Shown here one piece after another: positions 22,793-34,749 of a DNA stretch of 64,000 nucleotides; position 1 is the first letter of the stretch; each line of letters starts with the position of its first letter. The position numbers were made by a program, and so were the translations under genes. Origin of the DNA: Adiantum capillus-veneris (Eukaryota; Streptophyta; Polypodiopsida; Polypodiales; Pteridaceae). The stretch is from positions 20,955,951 to 21,019,950 of the forward strand of contig CM043948.1 in the NCBI GenBank assembly GCA_014529385.2. Direction: 5' to 3'. The notes under the pieces were generated by a model, which was given only the letters and a program-made list of their open reading frames with translations, searched no databases and had not been told where the DNA came from.

Positions 22793-23454
22793 AACCAAGT
22801 CTCTAGAGCTTCAACTGATGTAGCTGAAATAAAGCTTGAGACACACAAGACCCATCCCAATATAACAAGGGAAACATACAAGTGGGTCCCTAAAGCTTCT
22901 TTAGCAACCATAGCCAATACTAAAAGACAGGATCCTGGTAAGAGACGTCCCATTCGCCCCAAGAAATGTAAAGAACTGTTGTGTTGGATTCCTAAAAAAC
23001 TATTGGAAGCCCAAGGCTACTATGAAGGAAATGATCAAATCTGGGTGCCAAAACATAAATTGTGCTCTTACTTGCCATGTGAGCTCAATCCTGTGGCTCC
23101 AAAACAAATTGAAGATCGTGGAAAGGAAAAAATCACGGAATGCGACACACCCGCTCCAGAGCTAGTTTGGATGCCAAAAAAAGAACGATTTGTTCCACCT
23201 AGCTCAGGAACAGGGAAATCAAATGAAGCTTCTTGCTCTTCATGTAGTTCCTATATGGAAATAGAAGCTTCGACACAACCTCCACCTACCATTGTACATA
23301 TCCATACAAGCAAGAAAGAGTTTACACCTCCCGTTGTAAGTACACCACCTACAACAATGTTGCAAATAAAATCATGGGAGAGTACCTTACCACCCTTGCA
23401 ACTAGATGAAACGCATAGAGCGGTCGAAAACTATTGGTTAAAGCCTTCACCTAT
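22793..23454 (+). pseudogene. tryptophan-proline repeat ORF after the second protease
   Basis: Open from 22793 to the solo-LTR junction. Its frame is shifted against the previous entry. It repeats a short motif W-[VIM]-P-K: KWVPKASL, CWIPKKLLE, IWVPKHKL, VWMPKKERF. A Ser/Pro/Thr-rich tail follows. I do not recognise a domain and see no signal peptide or membrane segment, so it does not look like an envelope gene. Removing the solo LTR and one copy of the CTAT target duplication, the frame continues for about 20 codons to a TGA at 26159-26161, which suggests it was coding when the LTR element inserted. Confidence 0.55.
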
Positions 23455-23725
23455 TGAGGCGGTCCGGGGCGGGCAACAAGAAGAGCAACCTCTAGACACC
23501 CTTCAAGGCTCCCGTGCTACTCAATGGGGCTGGGGCACAACACAACACAAACCAAAACACAAACCAAAACAACAAACCCACAGCCAAATCCCAACTACAC
23601 AAGGGGCACCACCTAGTTTAAGAGCGAGCTAGGACACAAAAGAGGAGAATCGTTAGAGCAACCCACAAACAAGCAAGGAATTTACACTAACCCTAACACC
23701 AATGGAACACTCTCACACACTAAAA

Positions 23726-23801
<76 letters not shown>

Positions 23802-26102
23802 TGTACAACTTAGCTTCAACTTTATATTTTGCACAAAAAGGAACTTAGAGCTTGCGGAATCAAGTGACAAGATTTGGTTATAGCATCACTAGCACATTGT
23901 CTTAGGGTTATGGGAGCCCTCTCACCATCCACCCTCTTACAATGGTAGCCAAACAATAGCCAATGAATCACAAGCAACAAAACAACAACCTTCAATGAAA
24001 CAAGTCACCTTATGAAGCTTAATGAGTTTGCCAAGCCAAATTGGAGGAGAAGCGTGAGCCTTTGGACATGAATTGCACCCAAAACTACCAATTCATTGAT
24101 GTTGGGGTAGATACAACAATGGTAGGAAGAATATCTTCTACTCGCACTCACTCAAACTAGCTCAAGCTTTTCTATGCACCAAGGTGATGGTGTATAGAAA
24201 GCTTACTCTCTCTTTACAACCAAGATAGAGCTGGCGTGTGGTACGCTCAATCTAGTGTGCAATGGTATAGTGATGTCTTTTACAAGGAGGAATGGGTTCT
24301 ATTTATAGGTTTTAGAAGCCTTGATTAGGATTAAGCCTAATCAATTTTATTAGGAAAGATCAAGGATTATGAATTTTTATGAATTTCAAATGAGAATGGG
24401 GTCTCTCTTTTCTCTTGAGTCACATGGATGTGGGCTCAAGTAAGAGAATTATTGACGTGGTGAAAGGAGAGAAACTTCCATGGGAGTGAGTGAATTTGTT
24501 TTACTTGTGCGGTTGCCTACTCCATATGTTGATAGTGTGGGTGAATTTTTACAAGAGAAGTTAGTTGTTAGTGGTAATAATCACTAGAATTGTTAGTGAT
24601 ACATTTACAATGGGTAGGATGAGTTGATTTGATGAAGGAAGAGGGGTGAATTAAAAGAGAATCATTGAGATGGTGAAGCTTTGAAGAAGCTTGAACTCAC
24701 CCTTGTGTAAATTGTGGAAAAAATGACCGCTGGTCTTCTTCTTCTTCTTCGCTTCTTTACGCCGCCGCCACGGTTGACCACCACGATGAAAAGAGGATTT
24801 GTTGATGAAAAATCCTCAATTTGCAGAAGTTATCATGGTTAAGATGCTGAATTTTAGATATTTTTAGGAGAGGTAAATGAAATTGTAACATAGAAGCAAT
24901 AGAGAGAGACATGGAGAGGGTGTATGTATGTAGAGGTTCATAAAAGAACTATAGGGATGAAAGAGAAGGGTAATGGTGAAGAGGGTGGGAGAAGCCATGG
25001 AAATTGCAGGTTTGAGTGAGGGAAGGAGAGGAATGTGTGTGTGTGTGTGTGTAGAAGTGTGGAAAGAGGTGAGAGAAGACTATGGGCTACTTGTGAGAAA
25101 AGTGGGCAGACTGGGGTCCACTCAAAAAATCATAGCTCACCGCTGGTAGCTCCAAAAATCATGAAAAAATTTGAGGTGATTATTCAGAGCGTGGGCTACA
25201 TTTTCTCTTTTGACCACCGCTCCAAATTCGGAGTGGAGATGGATATTAAAAATCTTACCAAAAGACCTGTTTTTTATGCCTGCAAAAGTCTTTTAGTGGC
25301 CCCCTCCTTTGTTGAATTTGTACAATGCATCCAAGAGTGAGCCCCTCCTTTGTCATATTATAATACAAAGCATCCAAGTTGCCCTTGACCCATGCATGGA
25401 GGAGGATTATTGGTGAATAAAGAAATATATACATGGTGGGACTAGTGTATGGACTATTCATGGACTTTAGCTCAATGAGCACATGGTGTTAGAATAATGA
25501 GTAAAAATAATAATAAAAATATGGAGGAGTTATGGATATGGAAAGATATTGGAATCATATGATATGGTCCCTCCTTGAATTATTTTGGGTAAAAGAGGAA
25601 AAGGTATGCAAGTAAATAATATAATAAACGTAACCAATGAGCAGAAATCAATTTTTTGTTTTCACGAGGGTGAGGGTGAAAATGTGGGAGTGATTTGTAT
25701 AAAGGAAAAATATGAGGTTAGAGTATGTACATATTGGCAAAAAATATAATTATGGTGTAAGAGGATGAAAGAAGGTGTACATAGGTTTAATAAAACACAC
25801 ACCTAAGTAGAAATATTTAAATAAAATACCAAAATAATAATAAAAAATCCCTATATTTAGGCCATATATACAATGAAATATTTACACACAAAGAGGCCAT
25901 AAAATACTTTTTTTTTTTTTTTTGGCTCAACTAGCCCAGTGACTAGCTAGCTGAGGGTTTTTAAGAAGATATGGGAAAAGCCCCCTAACTCACACACGCC
26001 TATGTACAGTGAAATGGTAGGGATAGCCATAGCGTTTGGGTGAATTTGGTAGGGTGGAGTAACTTACTATGGCAATTATGGAGAGCCGAAAAACGGCTAT
26101 CA
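23455..26102 (-). mobile_element. solo LTR (2.6-kb family), minus strand, inside the Athila-like element
   Basis: The reverse complement starts TGATAGCCGTTTTTCGGCT and ends GCCTCA, as in the LTR at 8713-11313. CTAT flanks both sides (23451-23454 and 26103-26106), a short target duplication, and no internal sequence is present, so this is a solo LTR formed by LTR-LTR recombination. It has TATAAATA on the minus strand (24300-24307) and an (AG)n tract at 23729-23798 that the other copy lacks. Confidence 0.85.
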
Positions 26103-26161
26103 CTATAACAACTTGGAACAACTGGTTTCAAAGAGTGACTACATCATTTCAAACGGTATGA

Positions 26162-27788
26162 TCTACCCAAGGAAGGGGGGAGTGTTTGCAGACAGTCGTC
26201 ATTCACTCACTCCCCTCTCAACCTTCTTTCCCTGACATCTCAATCACCAATCTTAGGGAATGTATATATAAAGTCTTATACTCACAAAAAACAAAAATAA
26301 TAAAGAGCAAGAGCAATTAGCAAACGTGTATGCACAATAAAAGTCAAAACATTGACCCAGACCTATACATTCACATCCGGTACACTAAAACAAAGACCTA
26401 TGTCATTAAACACCTTTGATCCTCATCACTTGAGTGATGGAGGGTAGGTAAGATTAGTACGATAGGAATGTCTCTGTTTTAAAGTTGAGTGATTAGCAAA
26501 GTTTCTTTTTTCCCATTGATGTGCCTCCTAGAGGTATTGATTGTGTTTCCTAGTGTGTACATGAGCGTGTTGCTGTTGTTAGAATTTGGACCTTCATGGA
26601 ATCTTTATCTCGACTCACTCTTCAAATCGAGGGCGACCATCGACACAAAGAGGTGTTTCTTGTCCATTAGCATTGCCCCTTATCTTTTTGCATCCATGTT
26701 TGTCTGCTTTGATTGTGATTGGTAGCATAATATTCAATGCATTTGCTTAGTACCAAACATTAAATTCAATGAATTTTTTGTCATAATCACTTGTCTAGAT
26801 TTAAAAATCAAGCAGTCCGACTAAGCTAGTTTGACCAAGTTAGGTGTTAGAGATCTTCTTTTAATACCATGAGGAATGCCTTCCTAATAATCAATGGTCA
26901 TTTAGGTTCTTAATCCGATTTAGGCAGCATTTTGTGAAATGTACTAGGGCTTTCTAGTGGGCTTGACCATATTGACCTTTAGCTTAAGTATTATAAAGGG
27001 AATTTACTTGTGTGATGAGCTTCGGGAGGTGTATCAGTGTTATATGACCCCCCAAAGTTACAAAATTAAAATGCTGAAAATGAACAAACAAAAAATCAAA
27101 GTGCCACAATGTAAAATCTTAAGCTAGAAGAGAAATCTCATCTTGATTGGGTACTTCACTCACATGTATCGCCTATGGTACTAGAGCCCTAGAGATTCCC
27201 AGTGTGGGCGCTTTTCCTTGAAAAGCAAAAAACCCAAGGCATACGAAATAAGCACACACATAAAAATTGAATCACTGTGAAAAGACTTTGGGGGGTCAAA
27301 GAAAAGGTTATCAGTCAGGCGATGATTTCATGAGAAATTCCTTTTATCGTAGCTTAACTACAAGGTCTTCTAGGTATAGAACATGAAATACTTGGCTCTC
27401 GCGAGTAAACAACTTAATTGACCAGAGAAAATTAAGAAGCTTACCCATGGTATTAATAGTCGATCTCTAGTGCCTTTCGACCGTTAAATTAGCGATCCCG
27501 GACTTGTTTAATTTTTTACCTTTACATCTGTTTATGCATTTGATTATATTGCAATTTAATGTTTATTGCTGACAAATTGTTTAAAATTTTGTTACCAATC
27601 AATTTGTCTGCCTAAAACTACATATGCTTTTTAATCACTTATGAGAATGCAATTACTGTGCCAATGTTGTTTGATTTTGCAGTGACTGAAGAAGGCTAAG
27701 GACATTCATCTCAAATGCTCTTCCACCTCGACGAACGAGCTTCAACTCAATAGCTTTCGAGGACGGAATCTACATCAGGAAGGGGGGC
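26162..27788 (+). other. 3' non-coding region and purine tract of the Athila-like element
   Basis: No protein is supported over 1.6 kb. A first purine tract (AAGGAAGGGGGGAG, about 26172-26185) lies just after the last ORF. The functional tract is AGGAAGGGGGG next to the right LTR (about 27777-27787). A pair of perfect 14-base inverted repeats (TGACCCCCCAAAGT) lies at 27045-27058 and 27286-27299. Confidence 0.65.
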
Positions 27789-28122
27789 ATGTTAACCCTC
27801 ACGGCTCACGGACACCCTATCACCTACGACGGACGTTTTAACCTACGACGGACATTGTATTATTTATTTGGTAGAGTCAGGTACCGGGCTTGTCGGTCCA
27901 ATAGGAAAAGGGTAAGAGTGATCACCAATGAGAGGCGCACTCTAACTCGAACATTCAAGGGATTAGTTGGCTAAGCATGGGCGCCCAAGTGTGAATGGGG
28001 CAAGCTCATATAAAAGTCAACTAAACCTAAAATTCACTCATTCTCTCATTTGTGCAATAGAAGAGTGCTCTTGCTCCATCTCCATCTTCTTCTTCTTCAT
28101 CTCCTTGTGTGTGTGTGTATGC

Positions 28123-28164
<42 letters not shown>

Positions 28165-28374
28165 GAGATCGAGCATTGCGACTACGGCACAGCGGCGGCT
28201 CCTTCTTCTTCGCGGTGAGGAATCCTCCACGAAGCAAGCGTAGAGCGGTGAGTGACACACCATCGCCTTCTTTAATTTACTAGTTTAGGCTTGTTGTGTG
28301 CTTGGAGCCATTTGTGGCTCGCACACGGTGTATCGGCAAGTTCCTTGCATTGACACATGCGACATACGCGCACA
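27789..28374 (+). repeat. 3' LTR of the Athila-like element
   Basis: It starts TGTTAACCCTCACGG and ends GCGCACA, with TATAAAAG at 28009-28016 and a GA tract at 28125-28162. It is 35 bp shorter than the left LTR, mainly because of a gap in the GC-rich part after the microsatellite. Confidence 0.88.
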
Positions 28375-28952
28375 ATGGCCGTCTCTCTCTCTCTCTCTCT
28401 CTCTCTTATTTGGATGAGAAATTACCAAGTATTTAAAGTAAGGGATTTGATTGTTGTATATAGATATTGATGATTCATTGACTGCTCATGAGTGCATCTC
28501 TTATCATAGAACTCCATTATGTCTTACAAAACCAATGGATCTCCATATCCCATTCCAATTTCTTCTCTAAGTAACACCTAGCGGGCCCGATCGGGGCCCT
28601 ATATATATAATTCTACGGCCCCTAAATCCTAAACCCTAGACCCTAAACCCTAAACCCTAAAACCAACGGACTTTTAGTGGGTTTCCAGGTTACCCTAGAC
28701 CGGATTCTTTGTGATCATGTTAAGTGTGAAAATGTAAATGTGTCAATAAGACCTTGTGGTCACACAAGATCTCCCATCAGACATTCCCTTCTATGGAAAC
28801 CTGCATCTGGTTGCTTTGGACAAAGAACTGACTCCCACAGTTGTGTGACACCTTTGAACGTGTAACATGAAGCCTCACAACCCATGCTAATGTTGTTACC
28901 CATAGCACAAGTACTGCATACACAGTTGCAACCTGCTTCATGCATACCAAAA
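28375..28952. other. spacer with CT tract
   Basis: A (CT)n tract lies at about 28383-28406. Apart from the telomere-like block listed separately, no gene or repeat family is recognised. Confidence 0.5.
28618..28664. repeat. interstitial telomere-like repeats (CCCTAAA)n
   Basis: About five to six imperfect tandem units of the plant telomere heptamer are present (CCTAAATCCTAAACCCTAG and CCCTAAACCCTAAACCC). The run is too short and degenerate to be a chromosome end. Confidence 0.85.
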
Positions 28953-29531
28953 TCATGAGAGCGCATCACCATTGATAACAGGCTTCATCCGTGATTTGAT
29001 AACAGGCTTCATCCGTGATTTTTCCTTGTGCAACGAGCAACAGCCGACTTTAAGGACCCTTGAGATTTTTGCAATAGGCATGTTATCCTTTGAATTCAAC
29101 ATCATCTGCAACACTGCATTCTTTAAAAAAAACTCCTCGTTACAACCTGGTTGCTTGAAGGTAGCCAATGTGTTGCGGACATTGGAGACGATTTAGCTCT
29201 GTACAGCAGCCTCCTCTACTGAGGAATGTTCCTGGATTGCCTGAACACCAGGATGTTCAGCAACTAGATTCCAGATTTTCCGCTATACTTCTGTCCCAAA
29301 ACCTTCAGTCCTCCTCTTGAAATCTATCACAATCTTGGAGGAGTTTTTCTTTTCCTCCTCATCATTGAGGGCATGATGTCCTTGCTCACCCTGCATCTGT
29401 CTATGGTCCCTCTGTTTTCTATTTCTTTCTCTCTCGTATTTCCTAATCACAGAAAGAGCTAGATCTTGGGAGTTGTGATTCATTACCTGTAATGGCTCCC
29501 TTCGCAAGTTTCTCTTGAGCACGGCAAACAT
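28953..29531 (-). pseudogene. unrecognised decayed minus-strand ORF, possible helix-turn-helix protein
   Basis: Two minus-strand open stretches (29531-29283 and 29168-28953) share one frame and are joined by two stops (about 29283 and 29200), so they are one broken gene. The first is basic and charged (LSVIRKYERERNRKQRD). The second reads NEEFFLKNAVLQMMLNSKDN and IAKISRVLKVGCC, which looks like a small helical DNA-binding unit. A 24-base tandem duplication (28975-29022 on the plus strand) repeats SRMKPVI. It may derive from a transposon-encoded protein. The family is unknown. Confidence 0.35.
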
Positions 29532-29733
29532 ACATAAAATATTAATTACTTGAAATCACTTAAATGTCATATATGCCTGCATCATAAGTTAACATTGGCA
29601 ATTTACTGAGCAACATTGAACACGTTGTGTACATATCCAACATTGGAGCTAGTGGATTATTTTTTTCTAGTTCTCCATAGCTCTATGGAGATGGAAGGAG
29701 AAGGGAAAAAACTGATAGGAGGGTAGCTCAGGG

Positions 29734-30048
<315 letters not shown>

Positions 30049-30328
30049 AGGAGCTAAGCATGCATGCGATTCCATGACCCCACGACTCTAGTAACCGAAT
30101 AAGAGGCCTCATGTGAATGGATAATAATTGTTTATGAACATTTGAATTTGAAAATGGACATTGTCTTGGCTTTTCAACATATGCTAACAAGCACTACTAC
30201 CTAGCATTGTCCCGGATAACATTAACATGCTTACACCCACCCTTCTATATGTGAAAATGTAAGAAAATATAGAATAAAATAATCCCTACTATTGAATCCA
30301 TGCTACAGGAATTATTTTCATTGTAATG

Positions 30329-30329
<1 letters not shown>

Positions 30330-30368
<39 letters not shown>
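30330..30368. repeat. C39 homopolymer
   Basis: Thirty-nine consecutive cytosines. The minus strand could form stacked G-quadruplexes. The length may be inexact because sequencing homopolymers is error-prone. Confidence 0.9.
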
Positions 30369-32100
30369 TTTACAACAAAAAAAAAGTTCCATTGCCAGAT
30401 ACTACCAGCATTGCGAACACCTTAAACTATTACAACTAGTAATGTTATCACCAAGATTTCTAACATAATATTAGCCTCATGCCTAGCCGTACAAATTTTT
30501 GACAAAAAGATGTAGTAGAACAAAAAGGTTAAAACCTGGGAAGAAGAAGTAGCTTGATCCAACTCCATTTTGGCAATGAATTCAAACCACTTACCCTCAC
30601 ACTTAATCTCCCTCAACTGCACTGCACCATGACTATGTGAAAGTGCCCTTTTTCTAACAAGTGAAAACAAAACAGATGCCAAGGCTAAGTGGGAGAGAGA
30701 GATCCCTCACTTTAAATAATGCCAAGGAGTTCTGTGTTGGCATCCACCTCCTCTTCATGCAAAACCAAAATCATGACTAGTGATGGCCAATCCTCCTAGC
30801 TAGTAATGGACAAAATGATGAGAAACCAGCCAGAGCATGCATGGGTAGAAAAAGGCATGTATTAATTAATCAACTTTCCGGGATATAGCATCCATAAACC
30901 ATTAGCTCTAGACACTAGTTGAGGTAGGAAAGTAATATCATGTCAACATAGAAGGAGTATGTAGTTACCAAGCAACGATGTGATCAAGAGGATGATGAAT
31001 CCATAGCCCCTTAGTTGTAAACAGTAGCACCCTACATCAATCTTGCAGACCATTGAGGTCACCACATGTAGAGGAGAGCGGGAAAGAGGACAAGCAGTTT
31101 TGGCGGCGACAATTACTAGCCCGCCTCAAAGTCCAAGTTATGCTTAAGTGGCACCAATTACCACAAGTTAGGGGAAGGTTCCCACTTCAAGTGTCAATAG
31201 TCAAGTAAAAAAAACCTTGGTTAGCAAGCTATAACCAGAAGCAATATATGTGGAGCCAATCTCTAATTTTAGCCTTGTCGTTGGGTAGCCCATAGAGGGG
31301 ATATGCATAGTAAAGTGTTACCCAAGGTCTGAAAAGTTCCGTTCATCATATGTAGGTTGATCCCAAGGGCTAGCTTATGTGCCAACCACACATATTAAAT
31401 GAGGGGATCCGAAGGAGTAAGTAGGTTTGTCAAAGTGTGCCGTTAAAGGGAATCAAATGGAGATACTATTCGAGGAACTAATAGGGAAAAGAAAGGGAGG
31501 AGAAAAAAAAGATAAATGTTCAGTTTTTCATTTCTTTGTGTCATTATTTAGCATTTAGGTGGGGCAAAACATGGTTTTGCGATCTCATTGAATGGTATCT
31601 AACGTAGATACCCTTTCGAGATGCCCTCACTTTGGAACTGTAAAGTCGAAGGAGGGGATTGGTGTGATTTATTAAGGGGATACCCCTTTTGATTGAAAAA
31701 CGAAAGTGTGTGAGAATCGTGAGCTTTGCACACGTGGCGAAGAGCAAGCTGAGCAAGGGCAAAGGAGGACGCGCAGGCGAATCAAGTAGAGAATGTGTCA
31801 TGTGCTTGGAGAGCAAAGCGTCGGGCCACGTGGTCAATTCACGGCCCATCGAGGCCCTGTTTTTTGTTTGAAACATTACAAAGCATAGGAGCGACAGCTG
31901 AAGCGATGCGTTAGAAATATGGTAAAGTCGTTAATTGCTTTAGTTTGTGCTCCATATGCATTGCAAGGGTGGGAGCTGGACATAATGAAATACGTAGAAG
32001 GGCGGGCAAAATGTTGCGGAGAAAGGGCAGGTGTTGGGCAAGGGAACGCGTGGGTGTCAAGCTGTGCAGACATGCAGGTCGATGTTTGAGAGCCGGCACA

Positions 32101-32137
<37 letters not shown>

Positions 32138-32710
32138 TGCTAGTCTGAAGGCGGCAAAGAGCTCTCTCTCTTATTGCACATCCGGAGGGAGCATTTCTCT
32201 CTCTCGCTCTGCCATGTTGGGTTGAGGCCTGCGCATCACTGTTTCTATAGTGCGAGATCTGTTGTAGCCGGGCACCTACCGTACCTTCTATGAGCAGATT
32301 CTACGCAAAAGACAAGCATAACGGCCAGAGGCGTGATGAGAAATGCACGAGAGGGAGAGGCGGGGACGGATGCTTCAGTCATGCTCGAAGGCGCACAGCC
32401 CTCAATAGAGCCATCACTAAATACAATTTAATTTTTGGAATCTACATAAGATTCCGCCTAATAAGTACGAAGTAGAGCCACTAGGCAGCCAAAACAAATG
32501 GTACATACTTGTTTTGAAAAGGAAAAATTTAACAAGCAAGCAAACTCAATGCCTCGTTGAAAGGTTCGAAAGTTAAAGTATCACTAAAAGAGCCAAGTTC
32601 AAAATCATGGTACTAGTGCATTCAAGGAGAAGAAAGTAGTCCCTAATAGTTTCCATTATATCATATCAAACGGATCTAGGAACAACAAATAATCAATTCA
32701 AGCTTCATGC
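30369..32710. other. intergenic region without a supported gene
   Basis: Short open frames (30422-30682 minus, 31544-31876 minus, 31945-32148 plus) have no recognisable domain and no conserved neighbour. Around 31680-32350 the base composition is richer in CpG and GC than the flanks, and a (TC)n tract lies at about 32104-32133. The last five bases (CATGC, 32706-32710) are the left target site of the next element. Confidence 0.5.
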
Positions 32711-33272
32711 TGTCATAAAATCTAATATCTAACCAACCCAAATGATTTTCTCATATTAAATTGATCACTTAATGTGGGAGAATAAATGGGAACAAGTGTT
32801 AAGATATAGATATGTGCTTATAGATCTATCTCAACACGGGGCCAATAGTAAAGGGGCCCAAGTGGGAGATGGTCTATCAAGAGCAAGGCTAACCAATGGA
32901 GCATAAGACCTTAGGGTTAGCTTCATTGAAGACCTCCAATAATGTCTGTAAAAGTCCTTTGACCTTAGGTAAGCTAGGGCTGAGCTTGAGGTGGGAACCC
33001 GGCCCAAGCTCAAGGTGCTTGTCGTGCTTGTCCTGCTTGAGGTGCTTGTCATGATTGAGGTGCTTGATTAAGATGCTTGAGGTGCTTGACTTGGTGCATG
33101 ATTAAGGTGCTTGAGGTGCCTTGAGAAGCTTGCCTGAGATGCTTGTGGGAACACCCACTACTTCAAGTGCTTAGTCATGCTTGATGACTAAGGGGCTTGC
33201 TCATCCAAAGTCAAAAATATCCCTACAAGGAGGGGGGCGAGCCTACAGGGGGGGGGGGGGGGGATGAGAGAG

Positions 33273-33313
<41 letters not shown>

Positions 33314-34335
33314 GGGAAGCCCCAGCTTGAAGAGGCAGCAAGGACACTTGTCAAGTTCCTCCCCATGTTGCCCTCATGGTGTGCCTGAAGCCTATTGGTT
33401 GGCCACCCAAGGGGTCCAATGATAATTTAGGATATTTAATTAATTGATTTTGCATTTATCAAGTCCTCTCTCTCAAAGGGGAAAGGGGGACACTTGTCCC
33501 AAGGCTACCCATGTTGCTTGTAATGGCTCCTGCTTGTGATTGGCTAGGCCTGGAGGGGTCCAATGAGCTTTAAGCATGAGCTACAAGGGGGGGTCGACCC
33601 AAGCAAGCTAGGGGGGTGCTTAGGGGGTATACTCACCCACACACACTCACAAACACTCTCATTGTGTACTATGCAAAGTGCAAGAACTCCCTCTCCTTCT
33701 CCAAGCAAGTAGGGGTTGAGAGCCTACACCAACACTCTTGGCTATGGAGTGCAAAACCATCCAAGAGCCATTCTTCAATGCTTAGCTTGCCATCTATTTC
33801 TTCTTCATTACTATGCTATTATGTATGCTAGCACAAGATTTATGATAAGTGAGGAACTAGATCTTTCTCGTATGAAATGTTTCTTCTTCCTCTTCCCTAC
33901 CCTCATTCCCTGCTAGCTCTCTCCACCTTCGAAGGTGTTTGAGGTCTTGGGACTGAGGCTTGGTATAGTTAAAGTTTTCTTCAAGTTTAGGTTATGCTAT
34001 GATGGTGATGCATGAAGCTTTCCATCTTCATTGCTTCACCTAGGTCACAAGGAACACAAAGAATGTATTGTAACAAGTCTCTCTTTATGGGAGAAATCAT
34101 AATACAAATGCCTATTGGAGGGGGGACCGGCTCCACATAAATCTGGTCCTCAACTGTTGTCATGTTCTCTAAATTCTCTCTCTTGCAAAAGTATTGTCCA
34201 TGCGAAGTTAACTTATTGCTATAATTATGTTGCTATCTTCAATTATGTCTACCCGCTATGCTCACAAAATCATTTCTTGAAAGTACTCTCATTAAATTCC
34301 GCTACTCTCAAATTGAATAGGCAAATTCCATTACA
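32711..34335 (+). repeat. 5' LTR of chromovirus
   Basis: It starts TGTCATAAAATC and ends CATTACA. It carries a degenerate minisatellite built on GCTTGAGGT (about 33000-33150), a G run followed by a (CA)n tract (about 33247-33312), and tandem words that recur in the right LTR. Small open frames within it are not genes. Confidence 0.92.
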
Positions 34336-34336
34336 T

Positions 34337-34348
34337 TGGTATCAGAGC
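34337..34348 (+). promoter_or_regulatory. primer-binding site for initiator tRNA-Met
   Basis: TGGTATCAGAGC begins one base after the 5' LTR. A leader of about 400 bases to the gag ATG at 34750 holds no other supported feature. Confidence 0.93.
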
Positions 34349-34749
34349 ATTTGGTTTCTCTTTTCTTGCTTAAGAAGAGAGGTCCTTAAGTAGCCTATAA
34401 ATGGTTGATGTTGTTATTTATAATAGAGTAAGTGGAACTGGGATCTAATATCGGTTTTGTTAAGCCCACTATGTGGGGGATGGTGCACACCTCGGGAGAT
34501 TTGGACTTAATAATGGAGTCTTTTTAGACTTGCCTACGGCTTTACCATTATTGAGCCATAAGAAGTCCGAAAGGAGCTAGCCCTTGGCAACTCTGCTATG
34601 TTAGACCTACTCCTCTACTCTATATAATTAACCACTTTGAGCCGTGGGTGTAGATACTTAAGAGCCGATTTTCAAAGGCTAAGAGGAGTGGCAACTAAGG
34701 TTTTGAACTGCCAAAGCATACACTAAGTATAAACATAAATTTTGTTAAC

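Larger units (their letters stand above)
13452..28374 (+). mobile_element. Athila-like Ty3/gypsy retrotransposon with extra 3' ORFs
   Basis: LTRs at 13456-14076 and 27789-28374 share most of their sequence. A tRNA-Asp-type primer site follows the left one, and a purine tract precedes the right one. Between them lie gag, protease, RT, RNase H and integrase in the Ty3 order. After integrase come a second retropepsin-like domain and a tryptophan-proline-rich ORF. A 2.6-kb solo LTR of another family sits in the latter. Without it the element is about 12.3 kb. RT motifs (ATRRDHYPLP, VLERVAGKEAYSFLDGYSG) are Athila-like. No matching target duplication was found (left AAAGG, right ATGGC), so recombination between copies is possible. 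Confidence 0.85.

Noticed and set aside
22793-23454. Retroviral envelope gene in the Athila-like element
   Set aside because: No signal peptide, transmembrane segment or cleavage-site pattern is visible in the ORF after integrase. It is Trp/Pro/Lys-rich and soluble in character.
26186-26210. Start of a 3' LTR right after the purine tract at 26172-26185
   Set aside because: The sequence TGTTTGCAGACAG has no partner near the primer-binding site at 14081, while the LTR at 27789 clearly matches 13456-14076.
28618-28664. True chromosome end
   Set aside because: The telomere-like run is short, degenerate and flanked by ordinary sequence on both sides.
31680-32350. CpG-richer segment as a promoter or gene
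   Set aside because: No splice-consistent coding sequence, TATA box or conserved product could be identified there.
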